A stretch of DNA of 64,000 bases from Neomicrococcus lactis (GCF_014200305.1 NZ_JACHBL010000001.1:620001-684000); one strand, 5' to 3'. Shown: positions 43,724 to 53,331, counted from the first letter of the stretch. A program made the numbers and translations. Notes: generated by a model not told the origin, from the sequence alone.

Positions 43724-44826
43724 GCGAGCTTGAATTCATCCCACCGGCAAAGCCGATTATTGGCCAAGACGAACGGGACGCAGTAGATCGCGTTCTTGCT
43801 ACCGGCATGTTGGCTCAGGGCCCTGAGGTCAAGGCTTTTGAAGAAGAGTTCTCTAAGGTTCTTCTCGACGGACGAGCAGCCGTTGCCGTGAACTCCGGAA
43901 CGTCCGGCCTGCACTTGGGCTTGGCGGCCTCGGGCATTGGACGAGGCGATGAAGTGATCGTCCCTGCGTTCACGTTTGCAGCGACCGGCAATGCCGTTGC
44001 TTTGACCGGCGCTACTCCGGTGTTCGCTGACATTGATCCGGACACTTTCTGCCTTGATCCGAAATCGGTCGAGAGCCTGATTACGGACAAGACCAAGGCC
44101 ATCATGCCGGTTCACCTCTACGGACACCCGGCAGACATGGTGGCTTTTGAAGCGCTTGCTCAGAAGCACGGCTTGATGCTCTTCGAAGACGCCGCTCAGG
44201 CGCACGGTGCAGCTATCGACGGCCGCAAGGTGGGTACGTTCGGTACCTTCGCAATGTTCAGCTTGTACCCCACGAAGAACATGACCTCCGGTGAAGGTGG
44301 CATGGTTTCCACGGGTGACGCTGAAGTTGAGCGTCGTCTGCGTTTGCTTCGCAACCAGGGCATGGAAGTTCAGTACCAGAATGAGCTGGTTGGCTACAAC
44401 AACCGCATGACGGATATTCACGCTGCTATCGGACGCGTTCAGCTCACCAAGGTGGGGGAGTGGACCGAAGTACGACGCCGCAACGCGGCATTCCTTGACG
44501 CTCACTTGCAGGGGGTCAAGACTCCGAAGATTGCCGAGGGCGCGGAGCACGTGTACCACCAGTACACCGTTCGTCTTGAAGGCTTCTCTGTTGCTGATCG
44601 CGATGCTTTCGGCAAGGAACTCAAGGAACGCTTCGCTGTGGGCTCCGGTGTCTACTACCCGGTGCCAACGAACGAACTTCCGTCCTTCCACCAGCCAGCT
44701 GACTTGCCTGAAACGGCGAAGGCCACGCACGAAGTGTTGTCCTTGCCAGTTCATCCGTCCTTGACTCAAGAACACCTGGACCGAATCGTTGAAGCGGTCA
44801 ACACGGTGGCAGGAGCAGGAGCGTGA
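43720..44826 (+). CDS. DegT/DnrJ/EryC1/StrS aminotransferase (WbpE-like)
   Basis: A 368-residue sugar aminotransferase. It shows VNSGTSGLHLGLAASG for PLP phosphate, VIVPAFTFAATGNAV, PVHLYGHPADM, EDAAQAHGA and SLYPTKNMTSGEGGMV with the PLP lysine. Next to WbpA, B and D types, the natural role is transfer of an amino group from glutamate to the 3-keto sugar made by the WbpB-like enzyme. It overlaps its neighbours on both sides by 4 bases. Other DegT enzymes act on other keto sugars, so the specificity comes from context. Confidence 0.87.
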   Translation: MSELEFIPPAKPIIGQDERDAVDRVLATGMLAQGPEVKAFEEEFSKVLLDGRAAVAVNSGTSGLHLGLAASGIGRGDEVIVPAFTFAATGNAVALTGATPVFADIDPDTFCLDPKSVESLITDKTKAIMPVHLYGHPADMVAFEALAQKHGLMLFEDAAQAHGAAIDGRKVGTFGTFAMFSLYPTKNMTSGEGGMVSTGDAEVERRLRLLRNQGMEVQYQNELVGYNNRMTDIHAAIGRVQLTKVGEWTEVRRRNAAFLDAHLQGVKTPKIAEGAEHVYHQYTVRLEGFSVADRDAFGKELKERFAVGSGVYYPVPTNELPSFHQPADLPETAKATHEVLSLPVHPSLTQEHLDRIVEAVNTVAGAGA

Positions 44827-45812
44827 GCGAAACCATTCGCGTAGGACTGATTGGCCTCGGCATGATGGGACGCCACCACGCTCGCGTGGTGCGTGAAACT
44901 GAAGGCCTCGAGCTGGTTGCCATGGCTGATGCTATGGGCGATGCTCACAAGGTTGCCGGCAAATTGCCGCTTTACAGCAATGTCAGCGACCTGATCAAGC
45001 ACGGCATCGATGCAGCAGTCGTCGCTGTTCCCACCGGCTTGCACGAAGAAGTGGGACTGGAGCTTGCAGCGGCCGGTGTTCACACGCTCGTAGAGAAGCC
45101 AATTGCTGCTTCCACCGAAGCTGGTCAGCGTATGGTCGACGCTTTCGAGGCGGCAACCCTCGTTGGCGCCGTTGGACACATCGAACGATTCAACCCGGCT
45201 CTGCAAGAGCTGCGCCGTCGTATCGACGAAGGCGAACTGGGACGAGTTCTGCAGATTTCCACTCGACGCCAAGGGCCATTTCCAGCCCGCATTGCAGATG
45301 TGGGAGTGGTCAAGGACTTGGGCACACATGACATCGACCTGACCGCTTGGCTTGCTCGCTCTGAGTATGTTCAGGTAGCGGCTCAGACGACGCTCGCGTC
45401 AGGTCGTCAGCATGAAGACATGGTGGTTGCTGTCGGAAAGCTCGCTAATGGCATCATCACGAATCACCAGGTGAACTGGCTTTCCCCCATGAAAGAACGC
45501 GTGACCGTAGTCATTGGTGAAAAGGGCGCGTTCGTCGCTGACACTTTGACGGCTGATCTGACGTTCCACGAAAATGGATCCGTCGCTACGGAGTGGGCCA
45601 GCATCTCCAACTTCCGGGGAGTTACGGAAGGAAACGTAACGCGCTACGCATTCCCTAAGGCTGAACCGCTGAAGACGGAACACGAAGCTTTCCGCGATGG
45701 AATTCTGGAGATCGACCAGCGATATGTGACTATGCGCGAAGGGCTACAGACGCTTCGTATTGCCGAAGCGCTGATCGAGTCCGCTCGTGAAGGCCAAAGC
45801 GTCAGGATCTAA
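44823..45812 (+). CDS. Gfo/Idh/MocA sugar 3-dehydrogenase (WbpB-like)
   Basis: A 329-residue oxidoreductase. The N-terminal Rossmann loop is VGLIGLGMMGRHHARV, the EKPIAAS motif has the catalytic Lys, and HIERFNPALQEL and DLGTHDIDL (His, Asp) complete the active site. It fits the WbpB step: NAD-dependent oxidation of UDP-GlcNAcA at C3 to give the substrate for the aminotransferase upstream. In WbpB/WbpE pairs the aminotransferase product, 2-oxoglutarate, recycles the NADH, so tight coupling makes sense. The start overlaps the aminotransferase by 4 bases. This ends the four-gene run begun at 41802. Confidence 0.85.
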   Translation: MSETIRVGLIGLGMMGRHHARVVRETEGLELVAMADAMGDAHKVAGKLPLYSNVSDLIKHGIDAAVVAVPTGLHEEVGLELAAAGVHTLVEKPIAASTEAGQRMVDAFEAATLVGAVGHIERFNPALQELRRRIDEGELGRVLQISTRRQGPFPARIADVGVVKDLGTHDIDLTAWLARSEYVQVAAQTTLASGRQHEDMVVAVGKLANGIITNHQVNWLSPMKERVTVVIGEKGAFVADTLTADLTFHENGSVATEWASISNFRGVTEGNVTRYAFPKAEPLKTEHEAFRDGILEIDQRYVTMREGLQTLRIAEALIESAREGQSVRI

Positions 45813-45852
45813 CGCAACGTAGTTAACAAGAACCGAACTAATAGAGAGTCTC

Positions 45853-47496
45853 GTGAAGAAGCCTAAAGTAATCGCCAAAGGAATTGTCCGCGAAGCTCGA
45901 AAGCACTTCCCAAAACCTACGGATAAGTTAGTTCGAACCTCAAAGGAAGTTCTCAAGCGTTCGCAAGAGACGGCCGCACTTTGGAGTGCGCCTGTACCGC
46001 ATGATTCAGGCAAAGAATCCAGCAAATCACAGGAAAAAGAACGCGTTCAGCGTCATATTCCGCTTGACTTGTTTGGCTCAACGTACACAGACGAAGAACG
46101 TTCAACGATTCTTCTGACTGAACACGCCTACTTGCTTGAAGCGCATCTCGAAACGCTTAGAGAACAAGAATCTGAGCGTTGGGAGACTGTGTTTGCCGAG
46201 GCAGAGCGACTTCGTGAGACGCCTCAGGCAGCTCTCGTTGGTGGGATTGATGGCACCAGCGACGCCACGATCGAAGATGAACAGAAACTTACTCCTCAAG
46301 AGCTGACGACTCTGTATTTGGGACGTCGTGACTCTAAGAGGGATGGAGCGCGGCGCTTGCTTGTGGTGTCGCCAAGTTATCCGGCACCAGGAAACGAATA
46401 CGGTGGAGGTTTCCTTCACCGGCGCATCAAGCATTACCAAAAGTCTGGCGTAGCGGTTGACATGCTCAAGCTTTCCCGCAACGAAATGCGAGGCTTCTAC
46501 AGCTTTGACGGTGTGAACGTCCTGGTCAGCAATGGTCTGGAGGGCTCACTTCTTGTTGAGCAAGGAGAATACGACGCCGTCGCAGTGCATTTCCCGTCTG
46601 CATTTGAATGGACATGGCTGCGTAAGCACGCCAAAGATAACCGTTTCTTCTTCTTCATTCACGGTTTTGAGGCTCGACGTTGGGTGCGTGAGATTCACAA
46701 CCTGACCTCCTTTAGCGCTGCGAACGCTAGCATTCTGGCGACTTTTGATCGGCAACGTTTCTGGCGAGATGTTTTGGCCGAACCATATGGACCGGAGAAA
46801 TTCATTTTTGTGTCTGAACATGCTCGGGCGAACACGCTTGAAGATATGCACGTTCAGATGCCAAACGCGAGGTCAGCTGTCATTTCCAACGTGATTGACA
46901 CGGACCTGTTTACCTTCCAAGAGAAGCCTGCTGAACAGCGGTTCAAGGTCTTGTGGGTGCGGTCTGCCGGAAACATGAACTATGGAGCAGACCTCGCTGT
47001 CAAAACTGTTCAACTCCTGCAAAAGAGAGAGATCTTCAAGGATCTTGAATTCCGGATTATTGGCGACGGTCGACTCTTTGGCCAGTTCAAGGAAGCACTC
47101 GGTGGGCTCGACAACGTCCAGATTGAACAGCGGTTTGCCACGCAAGAAGAGATTGCCGTTCTCCACAAGGACTATGGAATCTTCCTCGTTCCATCCAGGC
47201 TAGACACTCAGGGTGTGAGCCGAGACGAGGCCATGGCATCAGGACTTGTTCCTGTGACTAACCGTGTGAGCGCTATTCCAGAATTTGTCGATGATTCGTG
47301 CGCCATCATGGCCGATCCTGAAGACGCCCAAGGACTGGCCGATGGAATTGAGCGACTTGCATCCGATGCGGCTCTCTTCCAGCAGATGTCTAAGGCTGCG
47401 GCCGCACGGGTGCGTTCTCAAACCGCGCCCGAACACACAATTGCGAAAGAACTCTCAGTGATGAATTTGGTTGATCAGGAGGTGACGCGTTCATGA
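45853..47496 (+). CDS. Family 4 glycosyltransferase
   Basis: A 547-residue protein from a GTG start (AGAGAG upstream). The first 165 residues are charged and helical and carry no recognised domain. About 166-547 is a GT4: VVSPSYPAPGNEYGGGFLHRR, FFFIHGFEARRW, VISNVIDTDLF, VLWVRSAGNMNYGADLAV, RIIGDGRLFGQF and SRDEAMASGLVPVTN, the donor-binding end. It follows the diacetamido-uronic acid genes after 40 bases and overlaps the next gene by 4 bases. It could transfer one of the uronic acids made by the neighbouring enzymes; this is inference. Confidence 0.85.
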   Translation: MKKPKVIAKGIVREARKHFPKPTDKLVRTSKEVLKRSQETAALWSAPVPHDSGKESSKSQEKERVQRHIPLDLFGSTYTDEERSTILLTEHAYLLEAHLETLREQESERWETVFAEAERLRETPQAALVGGIDGTSDATIEDEQKLTPQELTTLYLGRRDSKRDGARRLLVVSPSYPAPGNEYGGGFLHRRIKHYQKSGVAVDMLKLSRNEMRGFYSFDGVNVLVSNGLEGSLLVEQGEYDAVAVHFPSAFEWTWLRKHAKDNRFFFFIHGFEARRWVREIHNLTSFSAANASILATFDRQRFWRDVLAEPYGPEKFIFVSEHARANTLEDMHVQMPNARSAVISNVIDTDLFTFQEKPAEQRFKVLWVRSAGNMNYGADLAVKTVQLLQKREIFKDLEFRIIGDGRLFGQFKEALGGLDNVQIEQRFATQEEIAVLHKDYGIFLVPSRLDTQGVSRDEAMASGLVPVTNRVSAIPEFVDDSCAIMADPEDAQGLADGIERLASDAALFQQMSKAAAARVRSQTAPEHTIAKELSVMNLVDQEVTRS

Positions 47497-49610
47497 AACT
47501 AGCATTGTTTGCCGAGGGCGTTGGCCCTGCAGAGGCGATGATTATCGACAACGCGAAAGCGAACGGTCACGAAGTTAGTATTTTCCGGCCTGCCGATAAC
47601 TTCTGGCTCACCTTTGCACGAGGTCGTGCTCCGCAAGTACACCCTCAAGTTTTTCAGACCATCGCAACGCTGCCGTCGTCCATAATCCGGCGGACGGAGA
47701 TCCAACGAGCGTTGGAGACTCTCGAGGTCGACTTCGTGATTGGTACCGGACTGGCTGGTGCGTCTGTCACCGCGGCCACGGTAGCTGGACCTAGCGCTTC
47801 GGTCCTCTTCAGAGGCGACTTGGACTTCTCAAGCGCACGTGGAAGCTTGTCTTCAGCGTTTCAGATGCTCAATGACAATGGCACTCGAATCTTCTTGGAC
47901 GATGAATTCGAGATGGACAAGGCTTTGGGGAAGGGCTCGCGTCTTCCTCATCTGCTAAACCCAAGACCTATTCTGGGCCGGTCTCGAGTACTGGCCCGTC
48001 GTGTCGGCAAGCATGTGGGCATTCTCTTTGATCCTCAGCTGTCAGAAGAGTCCATTGATATCTTTGTCGACAACTTGAAGGCTGTCGTTGGCGATGAAGT
48101 CGACGAGATCACACCGCTCGCCATTTCTTCTTTGTACTCTCGCCACGAAATTCGACGCAAGAATTCCTTGAGCGACAATTTGCACTCGCGCCTTGGGCAA
48201 TTCACCCACTTGGTGTTCCTTGGTTCATCGCGAGATGCCGGCCCAGTGCTGGCCGCGCTGAAGCCTGATTGGGACAAGATTGCCGTTGAGGCAACCGTCG
48301 GTATGCGTGGTCTGTGCGAGCGCATTGGGTTCACCAACCTGGCTCGTGGAGTGCGCCTCGTTCAAGTAACGGCTGACGTCCTGCACCAGCCAGAAACAGA
48401 TCTCGGCGACCTTCCCCCGGCTATCGAGGATTCGTCCAACGAAGTCTCTCGTGACTTTGCTCAAGAACTTTTTGAACGATGGGCAAAGCCAGTCTCCTGG
48501 GATTACGAAGAGCTTGCGGCGCTTCAATCCGATCAACCTTTGAACGTCTTCTACTCAGTGGGTAGCCTCAGCGACGACTCGTCTGGAGCTCGTCCACAGC
48601 GTGTCCGCAACATGGCGCGGGAGATGGAAAAACTTGGTCCCACCATTCGCATGTTTTCTACCGGAAACAACACTGCTCGTAGGAGCCGACTCGTTTCTCA
48701 AGCTCTGGCCAAGGGGCGCAAAGCCGGAGTGTTCTACGGCGAAAATTCCACGTCACCGCTTGCTGAAGAAGATGTGCTTGAAGATCTCGTTTCAACGATT
48801 TCCAAGTTCCGAGCGGCCGGCGGCCAAACGGCATGGTTTGTTCGCGACATGCACTGGCTTGAAGAAAAGTTCGATATTTGGACGGACTCGAAGCGGGCGG
48901 CACTGGTCCGTAGCGGCCGCCGAGAACTTGAACGCCTAGAGAGCGTCGTTGAAGTTCTAGCAGCACCAAGCAAGGACTCCGGCGAGGGCTTTAACGAAAT
49001 GCTCAAGGAACACAATCATCAGGCGATCGATTGGCTGCCGTTGCCCCCAGGGGTGGCGTTGGAGAATGTTCCAGAGGGTCGAACAGCTATCAAGCGCGAA
49101 GGTACCACGTTGCTCTATGCAGGTGGCATCGGCGACATCTACGGTATGGATAATTATCTTGAGGCAGCAGCCAAGTTGGCTCAAGAAGGATATTTCCTTG
49201 ATTTCGTTGTCCGTGCTCGTGAAGTAGATTCGCTCTTCGCACGTCTCCATGAATTGGGGCTCAAGGACGATTCTGCAGTGAGAATCATTCACGCTGATCT
49301 AGAGAACTACATTCCGCGTACCGAGCTGTGCATCGGCACGATTCTGCTGGATTCTGACTATGCGCGATTCGCTTTCCCATACAAGACGATGAGCATGATT
49401 GAGCGCCGATTCCCGATTCTGACCTATGCGGATATGAGTATCGCCTCATTCGTCGAAGAGGCGTCTGTAGGCGTGAAATGCGAGCGATCTGTTGAGTCCA
49501 TCATGGATGGTGTGAAACGAATCGAAAGCAGCGACCACAACTTCACATTCGAAGAGGCCCAGAAATTGAACTCTTGGGGCGAGCGACTTCGGTCGGTCTT
49601 CCAGAGCTAG
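47493..49610 (+). CDS. Putative large GT-B type glycosyltransferase
   Basis: A 705-residue protein. The N-terminal 200 residues look like a GT-B N-lobe (LALFAEGVGPAEAMIIDNAKANGH; VDFVIGTGLAGAS). About 160-310 has a further segment (VGKHVGILFDPQLSEESI). The C-terminal part from about 350 resembles GT4 lobes (LNVFYSVGSLSDDSSGARPQR, LLYAGGIGDIYGMDNYLEAAAKL, AFPYKTMSMIERRFPILTY). The usual GT4 EX7E acid pair is not clear by eye, so it may be a divergent or inactive transferase. The ATG overlaps the preceding GT stop by 4 bases, so both act together. Specificity is unknown. Confidence 0.68.
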   Translation: MKLALFAEGVGPAEAMIIDNAKANGHEVSIFRPADNFWLTFARGRAPQVHPQVFQTIATLPSSIIRRTEIQRALETLEVDFVIGTGLAGASVTAATVAGPSASVLFRGDLDFSSARGSLSSAFQMLNDNGTRIFLDDEFEMDKALGKGSRLPHLLNPRPILGRSRVLARRVGKHVGILFDPQLSEESIDIFVDNLKAVVGDEVDEITPLAISSLYSRHEIRRKNSLSDNLHSRLGQFTHLVFLGSSRDAGPVLAALKPDWDKIAVEATVGMRGLCERIGFTNLARGVRLVQVTADVLHQPETDLGDLPPAIEDSSNEVSRDFAQELFERWAKPVSWDYEELAALQSDQPLNVFYSVGSLSDDSSGARPQRVRNMAREMEKLGPTIRMFSTGNNTARRSRLVSQALAKGRKAGVFYGENSTSPLAEEDVLEDLVSTISKFRAAGGQTAWFVRDMHWLEEKFDIWTDSKRAALVRSGRRELERLESVVEVLAAPSKDSGEGFNEMLKEHNHQAIDWLPLPPGVALENVPEGRTAIKREGTTLLYAGGIGDIYGMDNYLEAAAKLAQEGYFLDFVVRAREVDSLFARLHELGLKDDSAVRIIHADLENYIPRTELCIGTILLDSDYARFAFPYKTMSMIERRFPILTYADMSIASFVEEASVGVKCERSVESIMDGVKRIESSDHNFTFEEAQKLNSWGERLRSVFQS

Positions 49611-49623
49611 ACCATTGAAACAC

Positions 49624-49672
49624 CAGAAGCGCGTCGAGAAACAGGTTGTTACCTTTTCCGGACGCGCTTCTG
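49624..49672. terminator. Bidirectional hairpin between convergent genes
   Basis: CAGAAGCGCGTC (49624-49635) pairs perfectly with GACGCGCTTCTG (49661-49672) around a 25-base loop containing CCTTTTCC. It lies between the stops at 49610 and 49722. The loop is long and no U run follows, so it is probably a shared transcript end. Confidence 0.5.
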
Positions 49673-49721
49673 TGTCTACGACTGCAGCCAATTTCGGTGT
49701 GGCCTGCAAGCACTGCGGACT

Positions 49722-51539
49722 CTAGAAAGATCCAAGGATCACGTCCGCCAGTCGTTTCGATACTCGGGATTCCTCAAAGCGCGATGCAACGAACTCCCGC
49801 GCTTCAGAACGTCGTGCATTCCAGATGTCTTCGTCACGGGTTGCGGCAATGATCTTGGCGCATAAGTCTGAGGCATCTGAAGCAAGCCAGGAGGCGGGAT
49901 AAATCAGGTCGGCGCCGGGCCATGCGATAGACAGCGGAACTGCTCCGCGCACGGCACCTTCGGGGAGCGAATAGTGAAATGCCTCGAATTCACTCGTAGA
50001 AAGCACCACGCCCTGAAGTTCGTACCATTCAAATAGTCCGTCGCCGTAGGGAACGAAGTTCACGCCGTCTCGGAGCAATGGGCTGGACTCAATCCGGGCG
50101 AACTGTTGTTCGTAGTATGTCCGTTCGGCGGTCCGGCGGTTCATCCATTCGTAGCTAGATGGCAGACGTCCCCGAATGTGGAGACGATAACGATCATCGA
50201 CCGCTCTTAGTTCTTCGAGAGTGTCGAAAGCCGTATGGATAGCCTTATTGACCGGCACCATGCCTACCAAGGCCAGGCTGAATCTCTGCTCTGGCGTCGA
50301 TGAGAAGTTCTGTGGGGGCACCCCAACCATGTTTGGGACCACGAGTGTCTTTTCGGCCTCGACGACGTGATCGCGCAGAATCTCTTGACGTGCGTGCTCG
50401 GCAACGAAAACGAGTGCGCTCAATCGTTTCCAGTCCAGCTGATCAACATAGTGTACGGATCGCTCCTGCATGTGAAAACGCGAGGTCACACGAACGCCTG
50501 CCGGAGCGTGCTTCGAGTACCAGGATGCGTTTCCCAAAGTCCATTCGCAGAACACGGCGTCGGCGTGCCGCAAAAGTTCGCGGGACCGCGCTTCGTCATG
50601 CCGTGCATGACCCGTCCACTGATCGACTTCGTAATGGACTTCGCGCCTATCTAGTTCGGCCAAGAGTCCGTCTGCAAATTTGAGATCGTGACTTGCAATC
50701 ACCAGTCGAGGGGACTGGCGAACACTTAGTCGGTCATCCTTGAAGCGCGGGGGAACGCGGAGTTCATCGATCTTGCCAGCGCCACTTTCCAGTCCAGCAA
50801 GGGTGAGGGCGGCGAGGCGCTGGGCACGCCCTAGGGCCTTGAGCTTTGCGGGGTTACCTGCAATCGACGCAATTGTTTCGATGTCCTGTGGGTCAACAAT
50901 TGGCGTTGCGCTGGCCGCGGCAATTTCAGCCCAACCCGGTACACGGGTACGCGTAACGTCAAAGGTCAGCGGCGAGATGAAGAGCTTCGCGAGAGAGAAC
51001 AACGCGGCACGCTTGAGCGCATCCAGGGGGTCAGGGACCACACTTACGTGTTGCCCTAAGCGGCGTGACTTCAGATCCGAAATGGTCGAGTCACCCGTTC
51101 CGACAACCAGCCAGGTGTGCTGCGTCAGCGCTGATTCTAGGCGGATGAATTGGTCCACGGTGAGCGCGCCCGGAGTCTGTGTTGCGTCAGCAGGACCAAC
51201 AACAGCCAGTACAAGGCCCTCGGCCGGCACCGTTGATTTGAGCGCACGAACGAGCGACTGAGAAGGAGGCAGATCCTGAACTTCTTGGAACAGGTCTATC
51301 TGCGAGCTTGAGGAACTCAGATGCTTTCGTAAGCCGATAGGCCAAGCGCTTCGAGGTAAGTCGGACCCTAGGAAACCCGGTAGAACTCTTTCAAGCGGAG
51401 AAGACCTCAGTTGCTTCGATACGCGCGAGTACTCGTCAACCAAAAGACGTTTGGTCTTGCGTGACTCGTTTGCCGCGATAGCCGTGACTCGTTGCGTGGC
51501 TGATCGTAAGCGGGATGTGAGACTCGTCATCAGGATCAA
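49722..51539 (-). CDS. Glycosyltransferase-like protein ending in the DLKF module
   Basis: A 605-residue protein. The first 275 residues are a diverged GT-like or Rossmann part without clear motifs (LAVVGPADATQTPG, LVVGTGDSTISDL, VVPDPLDALKRA). About 277-605 is the module starting LVIASHDLKFADGLL, with DQWTGHARHDEARSRELLRHAD, FCEWTLGNASWYS, LALVGMVPVNKA and STSEFEAFHYSLPEGA. The start overlaps the ATPase gene stop by 4 bases, giving the minus-strand order permease, ATPase, GT. The first island has the same order with a degenerate ATPase followed by a protein that also ends in this module. That repeated order suggests the module works together with the exporter. Confidence 0.78.
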   Translation of the reverse strand: MILMTSLTSRLRSATQRVTAIAANESRKTKRLLVDEYSRVSKQLRSSPLERVLPGFLGSDLPRSAWPIGLRKHLSSSSSQIDLFQEVQDLPPSQSLVRALKSTVPAEGLVLAVVGPADATQTPGALTVDQFIRLESALTQHTWLVVGTGDSTISDLKSRRLGQHVSVVPDPLDALKRAALFSLAKLFISPLTFDVTRTRVPGWAEIAAASATPIVDPQDIETIASIAGNPAKLKALGRAQRLAALTLAGLESGAGKIDELRVPPRFKDDRLSVRQSPRLVIASHDLKFADGLLAELDRREVHYEVDQWTGHARHDEARSRELLRHADAVFCEWTLGNASWYSKHAPAGVRVTSRFHMQERSVHYVDQLDWKRLSALVFVAEHARQEILRDHVVEAEKTLVVPNMVGVPPQNFSSTPEQRFSLALVGMVPVNKAIHTAFDTLEELRAVDDRYRLHIRGRLPSSYEWMNRRTAERTYYEQQFARIESSPLLRDGVNFVPYGDGLFEWYELQGVVLSTSEFEAFHYSLPEGAVRGAVPLSIAWPGADLIYPASWLASDASDLCAKIIAATRDEDIWNARRSEAREFVASRFEESRVSKRLADVILGSF

Positions 51540-52411
51540 CGAGGAGGTGCAGATTGCCAGTTGATGACTGTGGGCTTGAGCGTTGCTTGCGCTTCCTCGC
51601 GAAGAATGCGTGATGCTTTCACTCGATTTCGGCCCATGGCGTTGCTGTACAGCTGATACTTCTCGGTGACTTCTTCAGGGGAGCCGTCCATCAAGAGCTG
51701 CCCACGCTCAATCCATAGGACTCGCGAACACATCTGCTGAATGGTGCCTAGAGAGTGTGAGACCAAGAAGACGCAACCGGCTTGTTCCCGGACTTCATCC
51801 AAGCGAGCCGCAGTGCGGTCACGGAACTGTGCGTCGCCCGTGTTCAAAGCCTCATCGATGATGAGGATTTCCGGATCAACGGACGTAGCAATGGCAAACT
51901 GCAATCGCGCAGCCATGCCCGAAGAATAGGACTTCAGTGGCAAATGCAAGGAATCTTGCAGCCCGGAGAGGTCAATAATGCTCTGACGCTTCTCCTCGAC
52001 TTGAGCCAAGGACATGCCCATGGCAAGGCAGCCCAAAGTGATGTTGTCGCCGCCGGAGAGGGTGGAGACCAACGCCGCATTGACGCCCAGCATAATGGGC
52101 GTGCTCGTTGCGTAGACAGCGCCCTCAGTCGGAAGTATCTGGCCCGTCAGGATCTTCATGAGCGTGGATTTTCCGGAACCATTCGTGCCGATGACACCAA
52201 TGCTTTCGCCTCGCTCTGCAACAAATGAAATGGGATTCAGTGCTTTGACCTGAACCGTATTCACACCTGATGCGGACCGGAAACGGTCCATCAGGCCTTT
52301 CTTCTTTTCTGAGGCGTCTTCGCTGGCTTTGACTGTGTACGTCATACCAGCGCGGTCAGCAACGACGGCGATTTTGGACTGGGAATCCATACGTGATGTT
52401 GATTGAGTCAT
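51536..52411 (-). CDS. ABC transporter ATP-binding protein for polysaccharide export (Wzt/TagH-like)
   Basis: A 291-residue ATPase with all motifs intact: Walker A GTNGSGKST (75-83, Lys81), a signature-region SYSSGMAARL (161-170), Walker B ILIIDE (182-187) with NTGD, and switch His219 in LVSHS. It pairs with the permease at 52417-53331 to export a lipid-linked polymer using ATP. An N-terminal extension (about 1-50) precedes the fold. The C-terminal carbohydrate-binding domain of some O-antigen Wzt proteins is absent, so chain recognition must rest elsewhere. The ATG has GGGAGAG nine bases upstream, five bases after the permease stop. It is the closest match in the window to the degenerate protein at 4687-5490. 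Confidence 0.93.
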   Translation of the reverse strand: MTQSTSRMDSQSKIAVVADRAGMTYTVKASEDASEKKKGLMDRFRSASGVNTVQVKALNPISFVAERGESIGVIGTNGSGKSTLMKILTGQILPTEGAVYATSTPIMLGVNAALVSTLSGGDNITLGCLAMGMSLAQVEEKRQSIIDLSGLQDSLHLPLKSYSSGMAARLQFAIATSVDPEILIIDEALNTGDAQFRDRTAARLDEVREQAGCVFLVSHSLGTIQQMCSRVLWIERGQLLMDGSPEEVTEKYQLYSNAMGRNRVKASRILREEAQATLKPTVINWQSAPPR

Positions 52412-52416
52412 GAGTT

Positions 52417-53331
52417 CTAGCTCTCCCGCCCGTAGGATTCCTCAGCTCGCCAGAACACCCAGGATCCGATGATGAGAAGAACTACAGTCCAAGCGATGAG
52501 CACAAGCCAACGGTTGAGCGCCGGCAGTGTGCCGTAGAGAAGTGCGTCTCGAGCAATCTCTAGAACGCAGTACATGGGGTTTGCGTGCATGAACGCCATC
52601 AGTACGGGGTGATCAGCGAAACGGTCTGCGGCGAAGAATACAGCGGACAAGTACAGCCAGATTCGCGTTCCAAACGAAATGATGTGGATGAAGTCGCTAA
52701 AGCGAGTGACGATGCGAGCAAGTACTAAAGAGAGCCCCAGGTTAAACAGGAACTGAACAGCAACGAGCGGAATGAACAAAAGCCATAGCCAGGTGATCTT
52801 CTCGACCGGGGGAATAGCGAGAATGAGGATGATCATCACCACATAGGCGGGTACATTCGCCATAAATTCACGGAGGTTCGCGGCGACCGGAAGTGTTGCT
52901 CGTGGGAAGTTGAACGCCTGAACAACTGACTTGTTGTTGTTGATTGAGCGCGCGCCGCTGATGATGCCCTGCGTGGTGAATCGGAACATGAATGTTCCGA
53001 TGATCAGATACCCGAGGAAGTTTGGAACTCCGGAGCCGGTTCCCAAAAGGAGTCCGAAGACGAAGTAGTACGTTGCGCCGTTCAAAATCGGATTGAGTAC
53101 CAGCCATACTTTGCCCAAGCGATCCTCGTCGTGTCCTGCTGCCACGCGAGCTTGCGAATCGAAGTAGATGAATGAGCGATAGCGCCAGATTTCTTTCAAG
53201 TAGGCCCAGAAACCGGGGCGTGCACCAACTCGAAGCAGCTTCGCCGGGTCAATCGAGTATTCCTTCACAGACGAGTTTGAAGATGACTCGTCTGGTTGGG
53301 AAGTGGTGGGGTCTTGACCCGTAGGACTCAT
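52417..53331 (-). CDS. ABC-2 type polysaccharide export permease (Wzm/TagG-like)
   Basis: A 304-residue ABC-2 permease with a hydrophilic Ser/Asp-rich N terminus of about 55 residues, then about six membrane helices (ILNGATYYFVFGLLLG, NFLGYLIIGTFMFRF, VPAYVVMIILILAIPP, WLLFIPLVAVQFLFNLG, IWLYLSAVFFA, LIAWTVVLLIIGSWVFW). The ATG at 53331 is preferred over the GTG at 53346 because GAAAGG lies seven bases before it. First gene of the minus-strand operon permease-ATPase-GT. Its paralogue is 3819-4706. Confidence 0.92.
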   Translation of the reverse strand: MSPTGQDPTTSQPDESSSNSSVKEYSIDPAKLLRVGARPGFWAYLKEIWRYRSFIYFDSQARVAAGHDEDRLGKVWLVLNPILNGATYYFVFGLLLGTGSGVPNFLGYLIIGTFMFRFTTQGIISGARSINNNKSVVQAFNFPRATLPVAANLREFMANVPAYVVMIILILAIPPVEKITWLWLLFIPLVAVQFLFNLGLSLVLARIVTRFSDFIHIISFGTRIWLYLSAVFFAADRFADHPVLMAFMHANPMYCVLEIARDALLYGTLPALNRWLVLIAWTVVLLIIGSWVFWRAEESYGRES

